Below, piece after piece: positions 27,612 to 36,372 of a DNA stretch of 64,000 nucleotides. The notes below the pieces were generated by a model. That model was not told the DNA's origin. It ran no database searches and was given only the letters and a program-made list of their open reading frames with translations. The position numbers were made by a program, and so were the translations under genes. The DNA is from Ramlibacter sp. (lineage in GTDB: Bacteria; Pseudomonadota; Gammaproteobacteria; Burkholderiales; Burkholderiaceae_C): positions 1 through 64,000 of the forward strand of contig JAHBZN010000002.1 of NCBI GenBank assembly GCA_019635415.1, in the 5' to 3' direction. The stretch's first letter is position 1, and each line of letters starts with the position of its first letter.

Positions 27612-28490
27612 GTGTCTGACCCGCACCCTTCGCGCGGGTCTTCCGACAAGGAAGACAAGCGCACGTTCCTGCAAAAGATCGCCGAATTCATTCACCCGGG
27701 GCCTGATTCCCGGGCCGGGCTGATCGAAACCCTCGCCGACGCGGAAGACAACCAGGTCATCGGCGCCGAGTCCCGCGTGATGCTCGAGGGCGTGATCCGC
27801 ATGGCCGACATGACCGCCGGCGACGTGATGGTTGCGGCGCCGCGCATGGACCTGGTCAACATCGACTCGCCCTACGACGAGATGCTGCACCTGGTCATCG
27901 ACACGGCGCACTCGCGCTTCCCGGTCTTCGACGGAGACCGCGAGAACATCATCGGCATCCTCATGGCGAAGGACCTGCTCAAGCTGCAGCGCGCGCCGGA
28001 ACTCAACATCCGCGCGCTGCTGCGGCCCGCGGTGTTTGTGCCCGAGAGCAAGGGCCTGAACGATTTGCTGCGCGAGTTCCGTGGCAACCGCAATCACCTG
28101 GCCATCGTCATCGACGAGTTCGGGCGGGTGGCGGGGCTGATCACCATCGAGGACGTGCTCGAGCAGATCGTGGGCGAGATCGAGGACGAGTTCGACATCG
28201 CGGAGGACGAAGGCGACATCTTCGGCCTCGCGGACCACACCTACCGCGTGAGCGGCGATACCTCGATCGAGCGCGTCGCCGAGGCCTTCGGAGTGGAACT
28301 GGCTCCCAGCGACGCCGAGGACCGCTTCGACACCATTGGCGGCCTGATTGCCCACGAGATGGGCCATGTGCCCAAGCGCGGGGAACACCATGAGCTGTCG
28401 GGCCTGAACTTCGTGGTGCTGCACACCAAGGGTGGGGCGGTGCGCTGGTTCAAGGTGTCGCCGGTCCGCGATCCCGACACCAGCGGCTGA
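27612..28490 (+). CDS. corC: CorC/HlyC-family protein with tandem CBS domains
   Basis: A 292-residue cytoplasmic protein with two CBS domains (about 68-190; motifs DVMVAAPRMDLV and FRGNRNHLAIVIDEFG) and a C-terminal CorC_HlyC domain that includes DRFDTIGGLI. The family is linked to magnesium and cobalt efflux or to membrane maintenance, and no transmembrane helix is present. The start is GTG (GTG TCT GAC). Its TGA shares a base with the ATG of lnt, the corC-lnt pairing that is common across proteobacteria. Confidence 0.92.
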   Translation: MSDPHPSRGSSDKEDKRTFLQKIAEFIHPGPDSRAGLIETLADAEDNQVIGAESRVMLEGVIRMADMTAGDVMVAAPRMDLVNIDSPYDEMLHLVIDTAHSRFPVFDGDRENIIGILMAKDLLKLQRAPELNIRALLRPAVFVPESKGLNDLLREFRGNRNHLAIVIDEFGRVAGLITIEDVLEQIVGEIEDEFDIAEDEGDIFGLADHTYRVSGDTSIERVAEAFGVELAPSDAEDRFDTIGGLIAHEMGHVPKRGEHHELSGLNFVVLHTKGGAVRWFKVSPVRDPDTSG

Positions 28491-30013
28491 TGCGCTTGGC
28501 CCTGCGCCTGACGGCTTCTCTCCTGGCGGCCCTGGCGGGGGGCGCACAGGCCCTGTCCCTGGCCATGCCCTGGAACGGCCAGCCCCTGTGGTGGCTCCAG
28601 TTGGCATCACTGGCCGGGCTGGTGGCCCTGCTGCTGCGCGCCCCGTCGGCCTGGATGGCGGCCGGACTGGGCTGGGTGTTTGGTACGGCCTGGCTGACGG
28701 GCACGTTCTGGTGGCTGTTCATTTCCATGCACACCTACGGGGGCCTGTCGGCGGTCCTGGCCGGCCTCGCCGTGCTGGGCCTGGCCGGCTTCCTGGCGCT
28801 CTACTACGCTGCGGCCTGCGCATTGTTTCGGGCGTTAGCCCGCGCCCACTGGGCACATGGCGCTCTCATTTTTGCAGCATGCTGGACGCTCGCCGAACTG
28901 GCGCGCGGCACCTGGTTCACCGGCTTTCCCTGGGGGGCGGGGGGCTATGCGCAGGTCGACGGGCCGCTCGCTCCCTGGGCGCGCTACCTCGGGGTCTACG
29001 GCGTGGGGGCGGTGGCGGCCTGGGCCGCTGCCGTGTTGGCAGGCGGTGCCCTGGCAAACCGCGCCGCCGCCCTGCGGGCCGCAGCGTGCCTGGCGGGCGT
29101 GGCGCTGGCCGGCCTGGTGCTGGCCCAGCCCGTCTTTGTCACCCGCACGGGTGCCCTCGGTGTGACCCTGTTGCAGGGCAACATCCCCCAGGACGAAAAA
29201 TTCCAGACCGGTTCGGGCATTCCCCTGGCGCTCACCTGGTACGGCCAGCAGCTGCGGGACGCCCGCACGCCGCTGGTGGTGGCCCCCGAGACCGCCGTTC
29301 CCGTCCTTCCGCAGCAACTGCCTGGCGACTACTGGCAAGCGCTGCAGAACCGCTTTGCGTCCGGTCAGCAGGCGGCGCTGCTGGGCGTGCCACTGGGCAG
29401 CTACGAGCAGGGCTACACCAACTCGGTCGTGGGCTTCAAGCCGGGGGCTTCGGTCTACCAGTTCGACAAGCATCACCTGGTGCCGTTTGGTGAATTCATC
29501 CCGCCATTCTTCCGCTGGTTCACCGAACTCATGGACATTCCACTGGGGGACTTCAACCGCGGGGCCGTCGGGCAGGCGTCCTTCGAATGGCAGGGCCAGC
29601 GGCTCGCGCCCAACATCTGCTATGAGGATTTGTTTGGCGAAGAGCTGGGTGCCCGTTTTGCCGAACCCGCCAACGCGCCCACGGTGTTCGTGAACGTCAG
29701 CAACATCGGCTGGTTCGGTGATTCGGTGGCCATCGACCAGCACCTGCAGATCAGCCGCATGCGCGCGCTCGAGTTCGAGCGCCCCATGATCCGCGCGACC
29801 AACACCGGGGCCACGGCCATCATCAACGCGGGGGGGGACGTGACGCAGTCGCTGCCCCGCCTCACGCGGGCGGCGCTGGTGGGCGAGGTCGAGGGCCGCA
29901 CGGGCACGACGCCCTATGCCTGGTGGGTGTCGCGCCTGGGCCTGTGGCCGCTGTGGCTGGCCGCGCTGGCCGTGGTGCTGGCGGCCTGGAGGCTAGGCCG
30001 CCGCGCCCGCTGA
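28490..30013 (+). CDS. lnt: apolipoprotein N-acyltransferase
   Basis: A 507-residue inner-membrane enzyme that adds the third acyl chain to lipoproteins. Six or so N-terminal transmembrane helices (about residues 5-200) precede a periplasmic nitrilase-like domain. The catalytic triad is visible: Glu near 267 in VVAPETAVP, Lys near 327 in FDKHHLVPFGEF, and Cys377 in APNICYEDLFGEE. A last transmembrane helix lies near 485-503. Its start overlaps the corC stop by one base, so the two are translationally coupled. Its end overlaps the convergent transporter gene by 21 bases. Confidence 0.95.
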   Translation: MRLALRLTASLLAALAGGAQALSLAMPWNGQPLWWLQLASLAGLVALLLRAPSAWMAAGLGWVFGTAWLTGTFWWLFISMHTYGGLSAVLAGLAVLGLAGFLALYYAAACALFRALARAHWAHGALIFAACWTLAELARGTWFTGFPWGAGGYAQVDGPLAPWARYLGVYGVGAVAAWAAAVLAGGALANRAAALRAAACLAGVALAGLVLAQPVFVTRTGALGVTLLQGNIPQDEKFQTGSGIPLALTWYGQQLRDARTPLVVAPETAVPVLPQQLPGDYWQALQNRFASGQQAALLGVPLGSYEQGYTNSVVGFKPGASVYQFDKHHLVPFGEFIPPFFRWFTELMDIPLGDFNRGAVGQASFEWQGQRLAPNICYEDLFGEELGARFAEPANAPTVFVNVSNIGWFGDSVAIDQHLQISRMRALEFERPMIRATNTGATAIINAGGDVTQSLPRLTRAALVGEVEGRTGTTPYAWWVSRLGLWPLWLAALAVVLAAWRLGRRAR

Positions 30014-30880
30014 GCCGCCGCCGTCGCGTCGCCGCCAATACAGGGCGCAGCCCAGGCCGCTCACGATGTGCCAGATGCCCCACAGGCTGGCGATCACCAC
30101 CATGCCCAGATCACTGTGGAACTGCACCGCGATGATGCCCAGCGCCAGACCCGAGTTCTGCATGCCGACCTCGATCATGATGGCGCGCCGGTCGCGCTCA
30201 GGCACCCGCAGGGCGCGGGCGCTGAAGTAGCCGAACGCCAGCCCGCAGGCGTTGTGCGCGATCACCAGGCCAAAGGTGGGCAGCAGCCCCAGCGTCAGCA
30301 GCTGGCGCTGGGCGATCAGGCCCGCCACGATGAACAGCAGCAGCGCCAGTAGCGAGAAATTGGCCAGGGGCTTCTTGATGCGGGCGGTCATGGCCGGCAG
30401 GCGGTGTGCGCACAGCAGGCCCAGCCCCATGGGAACCGCCAGGATGCCCACCACGCTGATCCAGATCTCCGACGGGTCGATCTTCAGGTCGGTCAGCCAG
30501 GCTGCCGTGGTGGGGTTGTGGGCCACCGTCCAGCTGAAGTTGAAGGGCATGGCCACCAGCGCGATGACGCTGGCGCAGGCCGTGAGGCTGACCGACAAGG
30601 CGGTGTTGCCGCGCCCGAAATGGGTCACGAAGTTGCTCAGGTTGCCGCCGGGGCAGGCGGCCACCAGCAGCATCGCCGCCTCCACATTGGGGGGCAGGTC
30701 CAGCGCCAGCGTCAGCAGCCAGGTGCCCACCGGCAGCAGCACGAACTGCGGGAACAGTCCGGCCACCATGGCGCGAGGCGCTTGTGCCACCCGCCTGAAA
30801 TCCTCCACCTTCAGGTCCAGCGCCACGGCGAACACCATGGTGGCCAGCACCAGGCTCAGGATCAGTTGTTGGACGGTCAT
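29993..30880 (-). CDS. bile acid:sodium symporter-family (BASS) transporter
   Basis: A 295-residue membrane protein with eight to ten hydrophobic helices. The signature [21 protein letters not shown] near residues 74-94 and the later [14 protein letters not shown] near 240-253 match the two discontinuous helix motifs of BASS-family transporters. It probably carries an organic anion with sodium; the substrate is not determined. The gene is convergent with lnt and divergent from glyQ. Confidence 0.88.
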   Translation of the reverse strand: MTVQQLILSLVLATMVFAVALDLKVEDFRRVAQAPRAMVAGLFPQFVLLPVGTWLLTLALDLPPNVEAAMLLVAACPGGNLSNFVTHFGRGNTALSVSLTACASVIALVAMPFNFSWTVAHNPTTAAWLTDLKIDPSEIWISVVGILAVPMGLGLLCAHRLPAMTARIKKPLANFSLLALLLFIVAGLIAQRQLLTLGLLPTFGLVIAHNACGLAFGYFSARALRVPERDRRAIMIEVGMQNSGLALGIIAVQFHSDLGMVVIASLWGIWHIVSGLGCALYWRRRDGGGSAGAAA

Positions 30881-30942
30881 GGGCGGCTTGCTCCTTTGGC
30901 GGCTAGGGTAAACGCTGCGCGCGCCCGTAAAATCAGGGGTTT

Positions 30943-30959
30943 ACGCGGGTTGCCCGCGT
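30943..30959 (+). promoter_or_regulatory. GC-rich hairpin in the glyQ leader region
   Basis: ACGCGGG and CCCGCGT form a perfect 7-bp stem around TTG, 45 bases before the glyQ start and within the 123-base divergent region shared with the transporter gene. It could be a leader hairpin or operator. No glycine riboswitch or T-box features are present. Confidence 0.35.
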
Positions 30960-31003
30960 TCCCACGTTTCCGTTCGGGCCGAGCTTGCCGAGGCCCCCAG
31001 GCC

Positions 31004-31909
31004 ATGCTGACCTTTCAACAAATCATTCTGAAGCTCCAAAGTTACTGGGACGCTCAGGGCTGCGCCCTCCTGCAGCCCTACGACATGGAAGTCGGTGCCG
31101 GCACCAGCCATACCGCCACCTTCCTGCGCGCGCTGGGCCCCGAGCCCTGGAAGGCCGCCTACGTGCAGCCCAGCCGCCGCCCCAAGGACGGCCGCTACGG
31201 CGAGAACCCCAACCGCCTGCAGCACTACTACCAGTACCAGGTGGTGCTCAAGCCGGCACCCAGCAACATCCTGGAGCTGTACCTGGGCTCGCTCGAAGCC
31301 CTGGGCTTCGACCTGAAGAAGAACGACATCCGCTTCGTCGAGGACGACTGGGAGAACCCCACGCTGGGTGCCTGGGGCCTGGGCTGGGAGGTCTGGCTCA
31401 ACGGCATGGAAGTGACCCAGTTCACCTACTTCCAGCAGGTGGGCGGCATCGACTGCCGGCCGATCACCGGCGAAATCACCTATGGCCTGGAGCGCCTGGC
31501 CATGTACCTGCAGGGCGTGGACAACGTCTACAACCTGAAGTGGACCGACACCATGAGTTACGGGGACGTCTACCTGCAGAACGAAAAGGAGCAGTCGGCC
31601 TACAACTTCGAGCACTCGGATGCCGACTTCCTGTTCACCGCCTTCAATGCGCATGAAAAGCAGGCCAAGCACCTGATGGAGCAGCAGCTCGCGCTGCCCG
31701 CCTACGAGCAGGTGCTCAAGGCCGCGCACAGCTTCAACCTGCTGGACGCGCGCGGTGCCATCAGCGTGACCGAACGCGCCGCCTACATCGGCCGCATCCG
31801 CAACCTGGCGCGCGCCGTGGCCCAGAGCTACTACGACAGCCGCGAACGGCTGGGCTTCCCCATGGCGCCGCGCGAGTGGGTAGAGCAGATCACCAAGAAG
31901 GCGGCGTAA
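31004..31909 (+). CDS. glyQ: glycyl-tRNA synthetase alpha subunit
   Basis: A 301-residue catalytic subunit of the heterotetrameric bacterial glycyl-tRNA synthetase. It starts [20 protein letters not shown], and class II features follow in [20 protein letters not shown] (motif 2) and [18 protein letters not shown] (motif 3). Length and sequence are close to the standard enzyme. glyS follows after five bases in the same direction, giving the usual glyQS operon, here continuing into gmhB and plsC. Confidence 0.98.
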   Translation: MLTFQQIILKLQSYWDAQGCALLQPYDMEVGAGTSHTATFLRALGPEPWKAAYVQPSRRPKDGRYGENPNRLQHYYQYQVVLKPAPSNILELYLGSLEALGFDLKKNDIRFVEDDWENPTLGAWGLGWEVWLNGMEVTQFTYFQQVGGIDCRPITGEITYGLERLAMYLQGVDNVYNLKWTDTMSYGDVYLQNEKEQSAYNFEHSDADFLFTAFNAHEKQAKHLMEQQLALPAYEQVLKAAHSFNLLDARGAISVTERAAYIGRIRNLARAVAQSYYDSRERLGFPMAPREWVEQITKKAA

Positions 31910-31914
31910 GAAAC

Positions 31915-34041
31915 ATGACCTCTCAGAACCTTCTTGTCGAACTGTTTGTTGAAGAGCTGCCGCCCAAGGCGCTCAAGCGGCTGGGCGACGCCTTCGCCGG
32001 CGTGCTGTTCGAGCAGCTCAAGGCGCAGGGCCTCACGGCCGCGTATTCGCAGCTCACCAGCTTTGCCTCCCCGCGCCGGCTGGCCGCGCACATCACCGAG
32101 GTGGCTGGCCAGGCGGCCGACCGCGCCCTGTCGCAGAAGCTCATGCCTGTGAGCGTGGGCCTGGATGCGGCGGGCCAGGCCACGCCTGCCCTGCTCAAGA
32201 AGCTGCAGGCGCTGGGGGCCGATGCGTCGGCCGTGCCGGGGCTCAAGCGGGCGATGGACGGCAAGGCCGAAGCCCTGTTCTACGACAGCTCCGTCCGGGG
32301 CGCGGTGTTGGCCGACGGCCTTCAGAAGGCCCTGGCCGAAAGCATCGCCAGACTGCCGATCCCCAAGGTCATGAGCTACCAGCTCGAAAGCGGCTGCGAG
32401 CTGCCGGGCTGGACCAGCGTGAGCTTTGTCCGGCCCGCGCATTCGCTGGTGGCCCTGCATGGCAGCGAGGTCTTGCTGTCGGTCAGCGCACTGGGCCTGA
32501 ACGCGGGCAACAGCACGCAGGGCCACCGCTTCGAGGCGGCGGTCTCCCCCGTGGTGCTGAAGGACGCCGACAGCTACGCCGAAACCCTCAGGACCGAAGG
32601 CGCGGTGATCGCCAGCTTTGACGAGCGCAAGGCCGAGATTGCGCGGCAACTCGCGGCGGCGGCGCAGCGCGTGGGGGGCGGCGTGCGCCCCATTGACGAT
32701 GAAGCGTTGCTCGACGAGGTCACGGCCCTGGTCGAACGGCCCAATGTGCTGGTCTGCGAATTCGAGAAGCAGTTTCTCGAAGTGCCGCAGGAATGCCTGA
32801 TCCTCACGATGAAGGCCAACCAGAAGTACTTCCCGCTGCTGGATGCGGCCGGCAAACTCACCCACCAGTTCCTGGTCGTCAGCAACATCCGTCCTGACGA
32901 CGCGAGCGCGGTGATCGGCGGCAACGAGCGCGTGGTGCGCCCGCGCCTGGCCGACGCCAAGTTCTTCTTCGACCAGGACCGCAAGAAGACGCTCGAAAGC
33001 CGCGTAGCGGGCCTCGACAAGGTGGTCTACCACAACAAGCTGGGCACCCAGGGCGAGCGCGTGCAGCGCGTGCGCGCCATTGCCCGGGCCGTCGCCGGGC
33101 AGCTGGGTGACGCCAGCCTCGTGGCGCAGGCCGACCAGGCGGCCCAGCTCGCCAAGACCGATCTGGTGACCGACATGGTGGGCGAGTTCCCCGAGCTGCA
33201 AGGCATCATGGGGCGCTACTACGCGCTCAATGATGGCCTGGCGCAGGACGTGGCCGACGCGATCGAGGACCACTACAAACCCCGCTTCGCGGGCGACGAT
33301 CTGCCCCGCAACCGCGTGGGCGTGGTCGTGGCGCTGGCCGACAAGCTGGAGACGCTGGTTGGCATGTTCGGCATCGGCAACCTGCCCACCGGCGACAAGG
33401 ACCCGTTTGCGCTGCGCCGCCATGCGCTGGGCGTGGTGCGCATGCTGGTCGAGCGCGACCTGCCGCTGGACCTGGGTGCGCTGGTCAGCTCCGCCGCCCC
33501 GGCCTTTGGCGCGCTGATCACCGACCCCTCGCAGGCGTTGCTGGACTTCATCTACGACCGCCTGGCCGGCAGCCTGCGCGAGCAGGGCTACAGCGCCCAG
33601 GAAGTCGATGCCGTGCTGGCCCTGCGGCCGCAGCGCCTGGGTGATGTGGCCCGGCGCCTGGCGGCGGTGCGCGCCTTCGCCGCGCTGCCCGAGGCCCCTG
33701 CGCTGGCGGCCGCCAACAAGCGCGTGGGCAACATCCTCAAGAAGGCCGACGCCACTGTGCAGCCCGGCATCACCGAAAGCCTGCTGCAGGAGCCGGCCGA
33801 AAAGGCCCTGGCCGACGCTCTCAAAACCATAGCGCCTCGTGCCGATGCAGCGTGGGCTGCAGGCCAATATGCTGAAAATCTCCAGGCACTGGCCGGGCTC
33901 AAGACGCCGGTCGATGCGTTCTTCGAGCAGGTCATGGTCAATGCGGAAGACCCGGCGCTCAAGGCCAATCGCCTGGGCCTGCTGGCCACGCTGCACGCGG
34001 CCATGAACCGCGTGGCCGATCTGTCGCGACTCGCGGCGTGA
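31915..34041 (+). CDS. glyS: glycyl-tRNA synthetase beta subunit
   Basis: A 708-residue tRNA-binding subunit of glycyl-tRNA synthetase, starting MTSQNLLVELFVEELPPKAL. Other expected segments are RWPTQGHRF-like STQGHRFEAAV, LTMKANQKYFPL, an HD-type region KLGTQGERV, and the C-terminal DALR anticodon-binding domain. A dispersed-repeat-like sequence lies in the region encoding about residues 635-655. Compared with the E. coli sequence as I recall it, the protein length there is unchanged. The ATG at 31915 is placed five bases after glyQ. Confidence 0.97.
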   Translation: MTSQNLLVELFVEELPPKALKRLGDAFAGVLFEQLKAQGLTAAYSQLTSFASPRRLAAHITEVAGQAADRALSQKLMPVSVGLDAAGQATPALLKKLQALGADASAVPGLKRAMDGKAEALFYDSSVRGAVLADGLQKALAESIARLPIPKVMSYQLESGCELPGWTSVSFVRPAHSLVALHGSEVLLSVSALGLNAGNSTQGHRFEAAVSPVVLKDADSYAETLRTEGAVIASFDERKAEIARQLAAAAQRVGGGVRPIDDEALLDEVTALVERPNVLVCEFEKQFLEVPQECLILTMKANQKYFPLLDAAGKLTHQFLVVSNIRPDDASAVIGGNERVVRPRLADAKFFFDQDRKKTLESRVAGLDKVVYHNKLGTQGERVQRVRAIARAVAGQLGDASLVAQADQAAQLAKTDLVTDMVGEFPELQGIMGRYYALNDGLAQDVADAIEDHYKPRFAGDDLPRNRVGVVVALADKLETLVGMFGIGNLPTGDKDPFALRRHALGVVRMLVERDLPLDLGALVSSAAPAFGALITDPSQALLDFIYDRLAGSLREQGYSAQEVDAVLALRPQRLGDVARRLAAVRAFAALPEAPALAAANKRVGNILKKADATVQPGITESLLQEPAEKALADALKTIAPRADAAWAAGQYAENLQALAGLKTPVDAFFEQVMVNAEDPALKANRLGLLATLHAAMNRVADLSRLAA
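33817..33880 (+). repeat. dispersed repeat, copy E (diverged, inside glyS)
   Basis: TCTCAAAACCATAGCG is followed after 19 bases by GTGGGCTGCAGGCCAATATG. The spacing from ATAGC to GGGCT equals that in copies A to D, and GGGCTGCAGGC is shared with copy C. The left arm is diverged (GCTCT for GCTAY). The glyS frame is open through it. Confidence 0.6.
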
Positions 34042-34063
34042 CCCTTTCCGGACCTTCAGCCGC

Positions 34064-34633
34064 ATGAAACTCATCATCCTCGACCGCGACGGCACCATCA
34101 ATCAGGATAGTGACGACTTCGTCAAGGCGCCTGAAGAATGGATTCCGCTGCCCGGTGCGCTGGAAGCCATCGCGCGGCTCAACCATGCGGGCTGGCATGT
34201 GGTGATCGCCTCCAACCAGTCGGGGCTGGGCCGGGGTCTGTTCGACGTGGCGTCGCTGAACGCCATGCACGCCAAGATGCACAAGCTGCTGGCCGAAAAG
34301 GGCGGGCGCGTCGACGCGGTGTTCTACTGCCCGCACAGCCCGGACGAGAACTGCACCTGCCGCAAGCCGCTGCCGGGTTTGTTCGAGCAGATCGGCGAGC
34401 GCTACGGGGTTGACCTCAAGGACGTGCCGGCCGTGGGCGACAGCCTGCGGGACCTGCAGGCCGCCGTGCTGGTGGGCTGCGAGCCCCACCTGGTGCTCAC
34501 CGGCAAAAGTGCCCTGTACCGCGGCCTGCCGCTGCCTGATCCGTTTCCGCCCGGCACGGCGGTGCATGACGACCTCGCGGCGTTTGCCGACGCGCTGCTC
34601 GCCCGGCCGGCCACCGCCAAGCTCGCGGCCTGA
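34064..34633 (+). CDS. gmhB: D-glycero-beta-D-manno-heptose-1,7-bisphosphate 7-phosphatase
   Basis: A 189-residue HAD phosphatase of the ADP-heptose path for lipopolysaccharide core. The nucleophile motif LDRDGTINQDSDDF lies near residues 6-19, the SNQSG motif near 52-56, and the zinc-binding cluster CPHSPDENCTCRKPLPG near 92-108. Late Asp residues lie in VGDSLRDLQAA. The zinc cluster and length separate it from histidinol phosphatases. It follows glyS after 22 bases and precedes plsC after three. Confidence 0.95.
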   Translation: MKLIILDRDGTINQDSDDFVKAPEEWIPLPGALEAIARLNHAGWHVVIASNQSGLGRGLFDVASLNAMHAKMHKLLAEKGGRVDAVFYCPHSPDENCTCRKPLPGLFEQIGERYGVDLKDVPAVGDSLRDLQAAVLVGCEPHLVLTGKSALYRGLPLPDPFPPGTAVHDDLAAFADALLARPATAKLAA

Positions 34634-34636
34634 ACC

Positions 34637-35377
34637 ATGTCGCTGATCCGATCGATACTGCACGCCCTGTTGATGCTGGTCACCGTGATCCCCTGGGGCA
34701 TCTGGATGGTGACCGCGTCGCTGTGGGCCAGTGGCGAGTCGATGTACTGGAAGGCCGCGCGCTGGCTGGGCTGGCAGATCGAGGGCGCCCGTGTGCTGCT
34801 GGGCATCGAGGTCCGGGTCAGCGGCATGGAGCACCTGCCCCAGGGCAAGACCAGTCCCGCCATCCTGCTGGTCAAGCACCAGTCCACGCTGGAAACCTTC
34901 CTCATGCCCACATTGATGCCGCATCCGCTGGCCTACGTGTTCAAGAAGGAGCTGATCTACGTGCCGTTCTTCGGCTGGGCCATGGGCCGGATGGACATGA
35001 TCCACATCGATCGCAGCCAGCGCGCGCAGGCCTTTGCCAAGGTGGTGGAGCAGGGCAAGCGGCTGCTGGCGCAGGGCATCTGGGTCATCATGTTTCCCGA
35101 GGGCACGCGCATTCCGCGCGGCCAGAAGGGCACCTACAAGAACGGCGGCACGCGCCTCGCCGTGGAAACCGGAGCCCCCGTGATTCCGGTGGCGGTGACG
35201 TCGGCCAAATGCTGGCCGCGCAAGGCCTTCATCAAGACCCCGGGCGTGGTGGACGTGTCCATCGGCCAGCCGATTCCCAGCGTCGGCCGCGAGCCCGATG
35301 AACTGATGCGCGAAGTCGAGGCCTGGATCGAGTCCGAAATGCGCCGGCTCGATCCCGAGGCCTACGAGGGCCGCTAG
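34637..35377 (+). CDS. plsC: 1-acylglycerol-3-phosphate O-acyltransferase
   Basis: A 246-residue membrane acyltransferase that makes phosphatidic acid from lysophosphatidic acid. An N-terminal hydrophobic helix lies near residues 5-30. The catalytic block is KHQSTLETF near 74-82, then GRMDMIHIDRS, the acceptor motif FPEGTRIPRG near 153-162, and VIPVAVTS. The usual HxxxxD is HxxxxE here, a conservative change. It is the last gene of the glyQS-gmhB-plsC run. Confidence 0.93.
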   Translation: MSLIRSILHALLMLVTVIPWGIWMVTASLWASGESMYWKAARWLGWQIEGARVLLGIEVRVSGMEHLPQGKTSPAILLVKHQSTLETFLMPTLMPHPLAYVFKKELIYVPFFGWAMGRMDMIHIDRSQRAQAFAKVVEQGKRLLAQGIWVIMFPEGTRIPRGQKGTYKNGGTRLAVETGAPVIPVAVTSAKCWPRKAFIKTPGVVDVSIGQPIPSVGREPDELMREVEAWIESEMRRLDPEAYEGR

Positions 35378-35389
35378 ACTCGAGGCTTC

Positions 35390-35527
35390 ATGCGCAACCT
35401 GCTTCAGCTCACCCTCGATCTGTTCGACCCGCAGCCTGAAGCCCCGGCGCCGTCCTCTCCCCGTGTTTCCAGGCCTGAAGTGCCTCTAGCCCCGTGGGGC
35501 GGCCACTGTCTGCTACTGAAACCATAG
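35390..35527 (+). pseudogene. separated 5' fragment of the SprT/YgjP-like metalloprotease gene
   Basis: A 45-codon frame beginning MRNLLQLTLDLFDPQPEAPA, which from memory resembles the normal N-terminus of this protease in related bacteria. It ends at TAG 35525-35527, inside the repeat-like sequence (copy F). The main part of the protease continues downstream in another frame, so the gene looks frameshifted by a net change of 3n+2 bases. Its start lies 12 bases after plsC, where a gene start is expected. If the family N-terminus is different, this may be only a short open frame. Confidence 0.55.
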
Positions 35528-36372
35528 CAGGCCCAGGGCAGCCAGCAGAGCCACTGGACCAGGTGCTGGCGCCGGCACGGTTTCGCCACCCGCGCGCCAA
35601 CCGGCAGGCCGTGCTGCAGGGCTCGCTGGTGGCGTTTGAATTCCGCCGCGCCAAGCGCCGCACCATCGGCTTCGTGGTGGGTCCGGATGGCCTGGTGGTC
35701 AGTGCGCCCAAATGGGTGCCGCTGCTCGAGGTGGACGCCGCGGTGCGGGAGAAGGCCGGCTGGATCATGAAGAAACTGGCCGAGGTGCAGGAGCGCCAGC
35801 AGCGGCTGGACGCGGCCCGCATCGAGTGGAAGGACGGCACCACGCTGCCGTTCATGGGAGAGAGCGTGATCCTCGTGCTGGACCCGCGCCATGGCTTCAG
35901 CGAGGTCGGAGGCCATCTGGCCGCCACGGCCGCGGGCGCCGTGCTCAACAGCGACGCCAGCGCGCTGCCTGGCGTGCCGCGGCTGACCCTGCACGTCGGC
36001 CTGCCGCACACGGCCACGGCGCAGCAGATCCGCGACGTGGTGCAGGCCTGGCTCATGCGCCAGGCGCGCCGTGTGTTCATCGAGCGGCTGGACCATTTCG
36101 CGCCCCGTCTGGGGGTGCAGTGGCGCAAGCTCAGCCTGTCCAGCGCCGGCACACGCTGGGGCAGCGCCAGCGCCGATGGGTCCATCCGGCTGAACTGGCG
36201 GCTGATCCACTTCAAGCCGTCAGTGATCGACTACGTGGTGGCGCACGAGCTGAGCCACCTGCGCGTGATGGACCACAGCCCGCGCTTCTGGGACACGGTG
36301 CGCACCGTGGTGCCCGACTACGCGCAGCTCAGGGGCCAGCTCAGGGACGAGGCACTGCCGCGCTGGGAATAG
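35494..36372 (+). CDS. SprT/YgjP-like (M48-type) metallopeptidase, 5' end disrupted
   Basis: A 292-residue open frame from a GTG whose C-terminal domain is a YgjP-like zinc protease: WGSASADGSIRLNWRLIHF then VIDYVVAHELSHLRVMDHSP, with HELSH near residues 252-256 and a later His-Ser-Pro. From about residue 28 onward (APARFRHPRANRQAV) it looks complete. The first 20 or so residues come from the repeat-like copy F and have no ribosome-binding site. The natural start seems to be the ATG at 35390 in another frame. The protein may therefore be poorly made or unmade. The 3' end overlaps the convergent metallo-hydrolase gene by 32 bases. Confidence 0.75.
   Translation: MGRPLSATETIAGPGQPAEPLDQVLAPARFRHPRANRQAVLQGSLVAFEFRRAKRRTIGFVVGPDGLVVSAPKWVPLLEVDAAVREKAGWIMKKLAEVQERQQRLDAARIEWKDGTTLPFMGESVILVLDPRHGFSEVGGHLAATAAGAVLNSDASALPGVPRLTLHVGLPHTATAQQIRDVVQAWLMRQARRVFIERLDHFAPRLGVQWRKLSLSSAGTRWGSASADGSIRLNWRLIHFKPSVIDYVVAHELSHLRVMDHSPRFWDTVRTVVPDYAQLRGQLRDEALPRWE
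35509..35555 (+). repeat. dispersed repeat, copy F (partial, at the protease 5' end)
   Basis: CTGCTACTGAAACCATAGCA has the same left half as copies A to D: TGCTAC, seven bases, ATAGC. The right half GGCCCAGGGCAGCCAGCAGA is GC-rich but does not carry GGGCT at the expected place, so this copy is partial or diverged. It contains the TAG that ends the upstream frame. Confidence 0.5.

Noticed and set aside
29993..30013. The overlap of lnt and transporter 3' ends as a sign of a broken gene.
   Set aside because: Both proteins have normal length and C-termini. A 21-base convergent overlap is unremarkable.
30881..31003. A glycine riboswitch or T-box upstream of glyQ.
   Set aside because: Only a short hairpin is visible. 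None of the conserved riboswitch or T-box sequences is present.
31831..34101. A 756-codon open frame on the minus strand opposite glyS.
   Set aside because: It is a mirror of a highly conserved gene in GC-rich DNA. Its translation is His-, Gly- and Gln-rich without domains.
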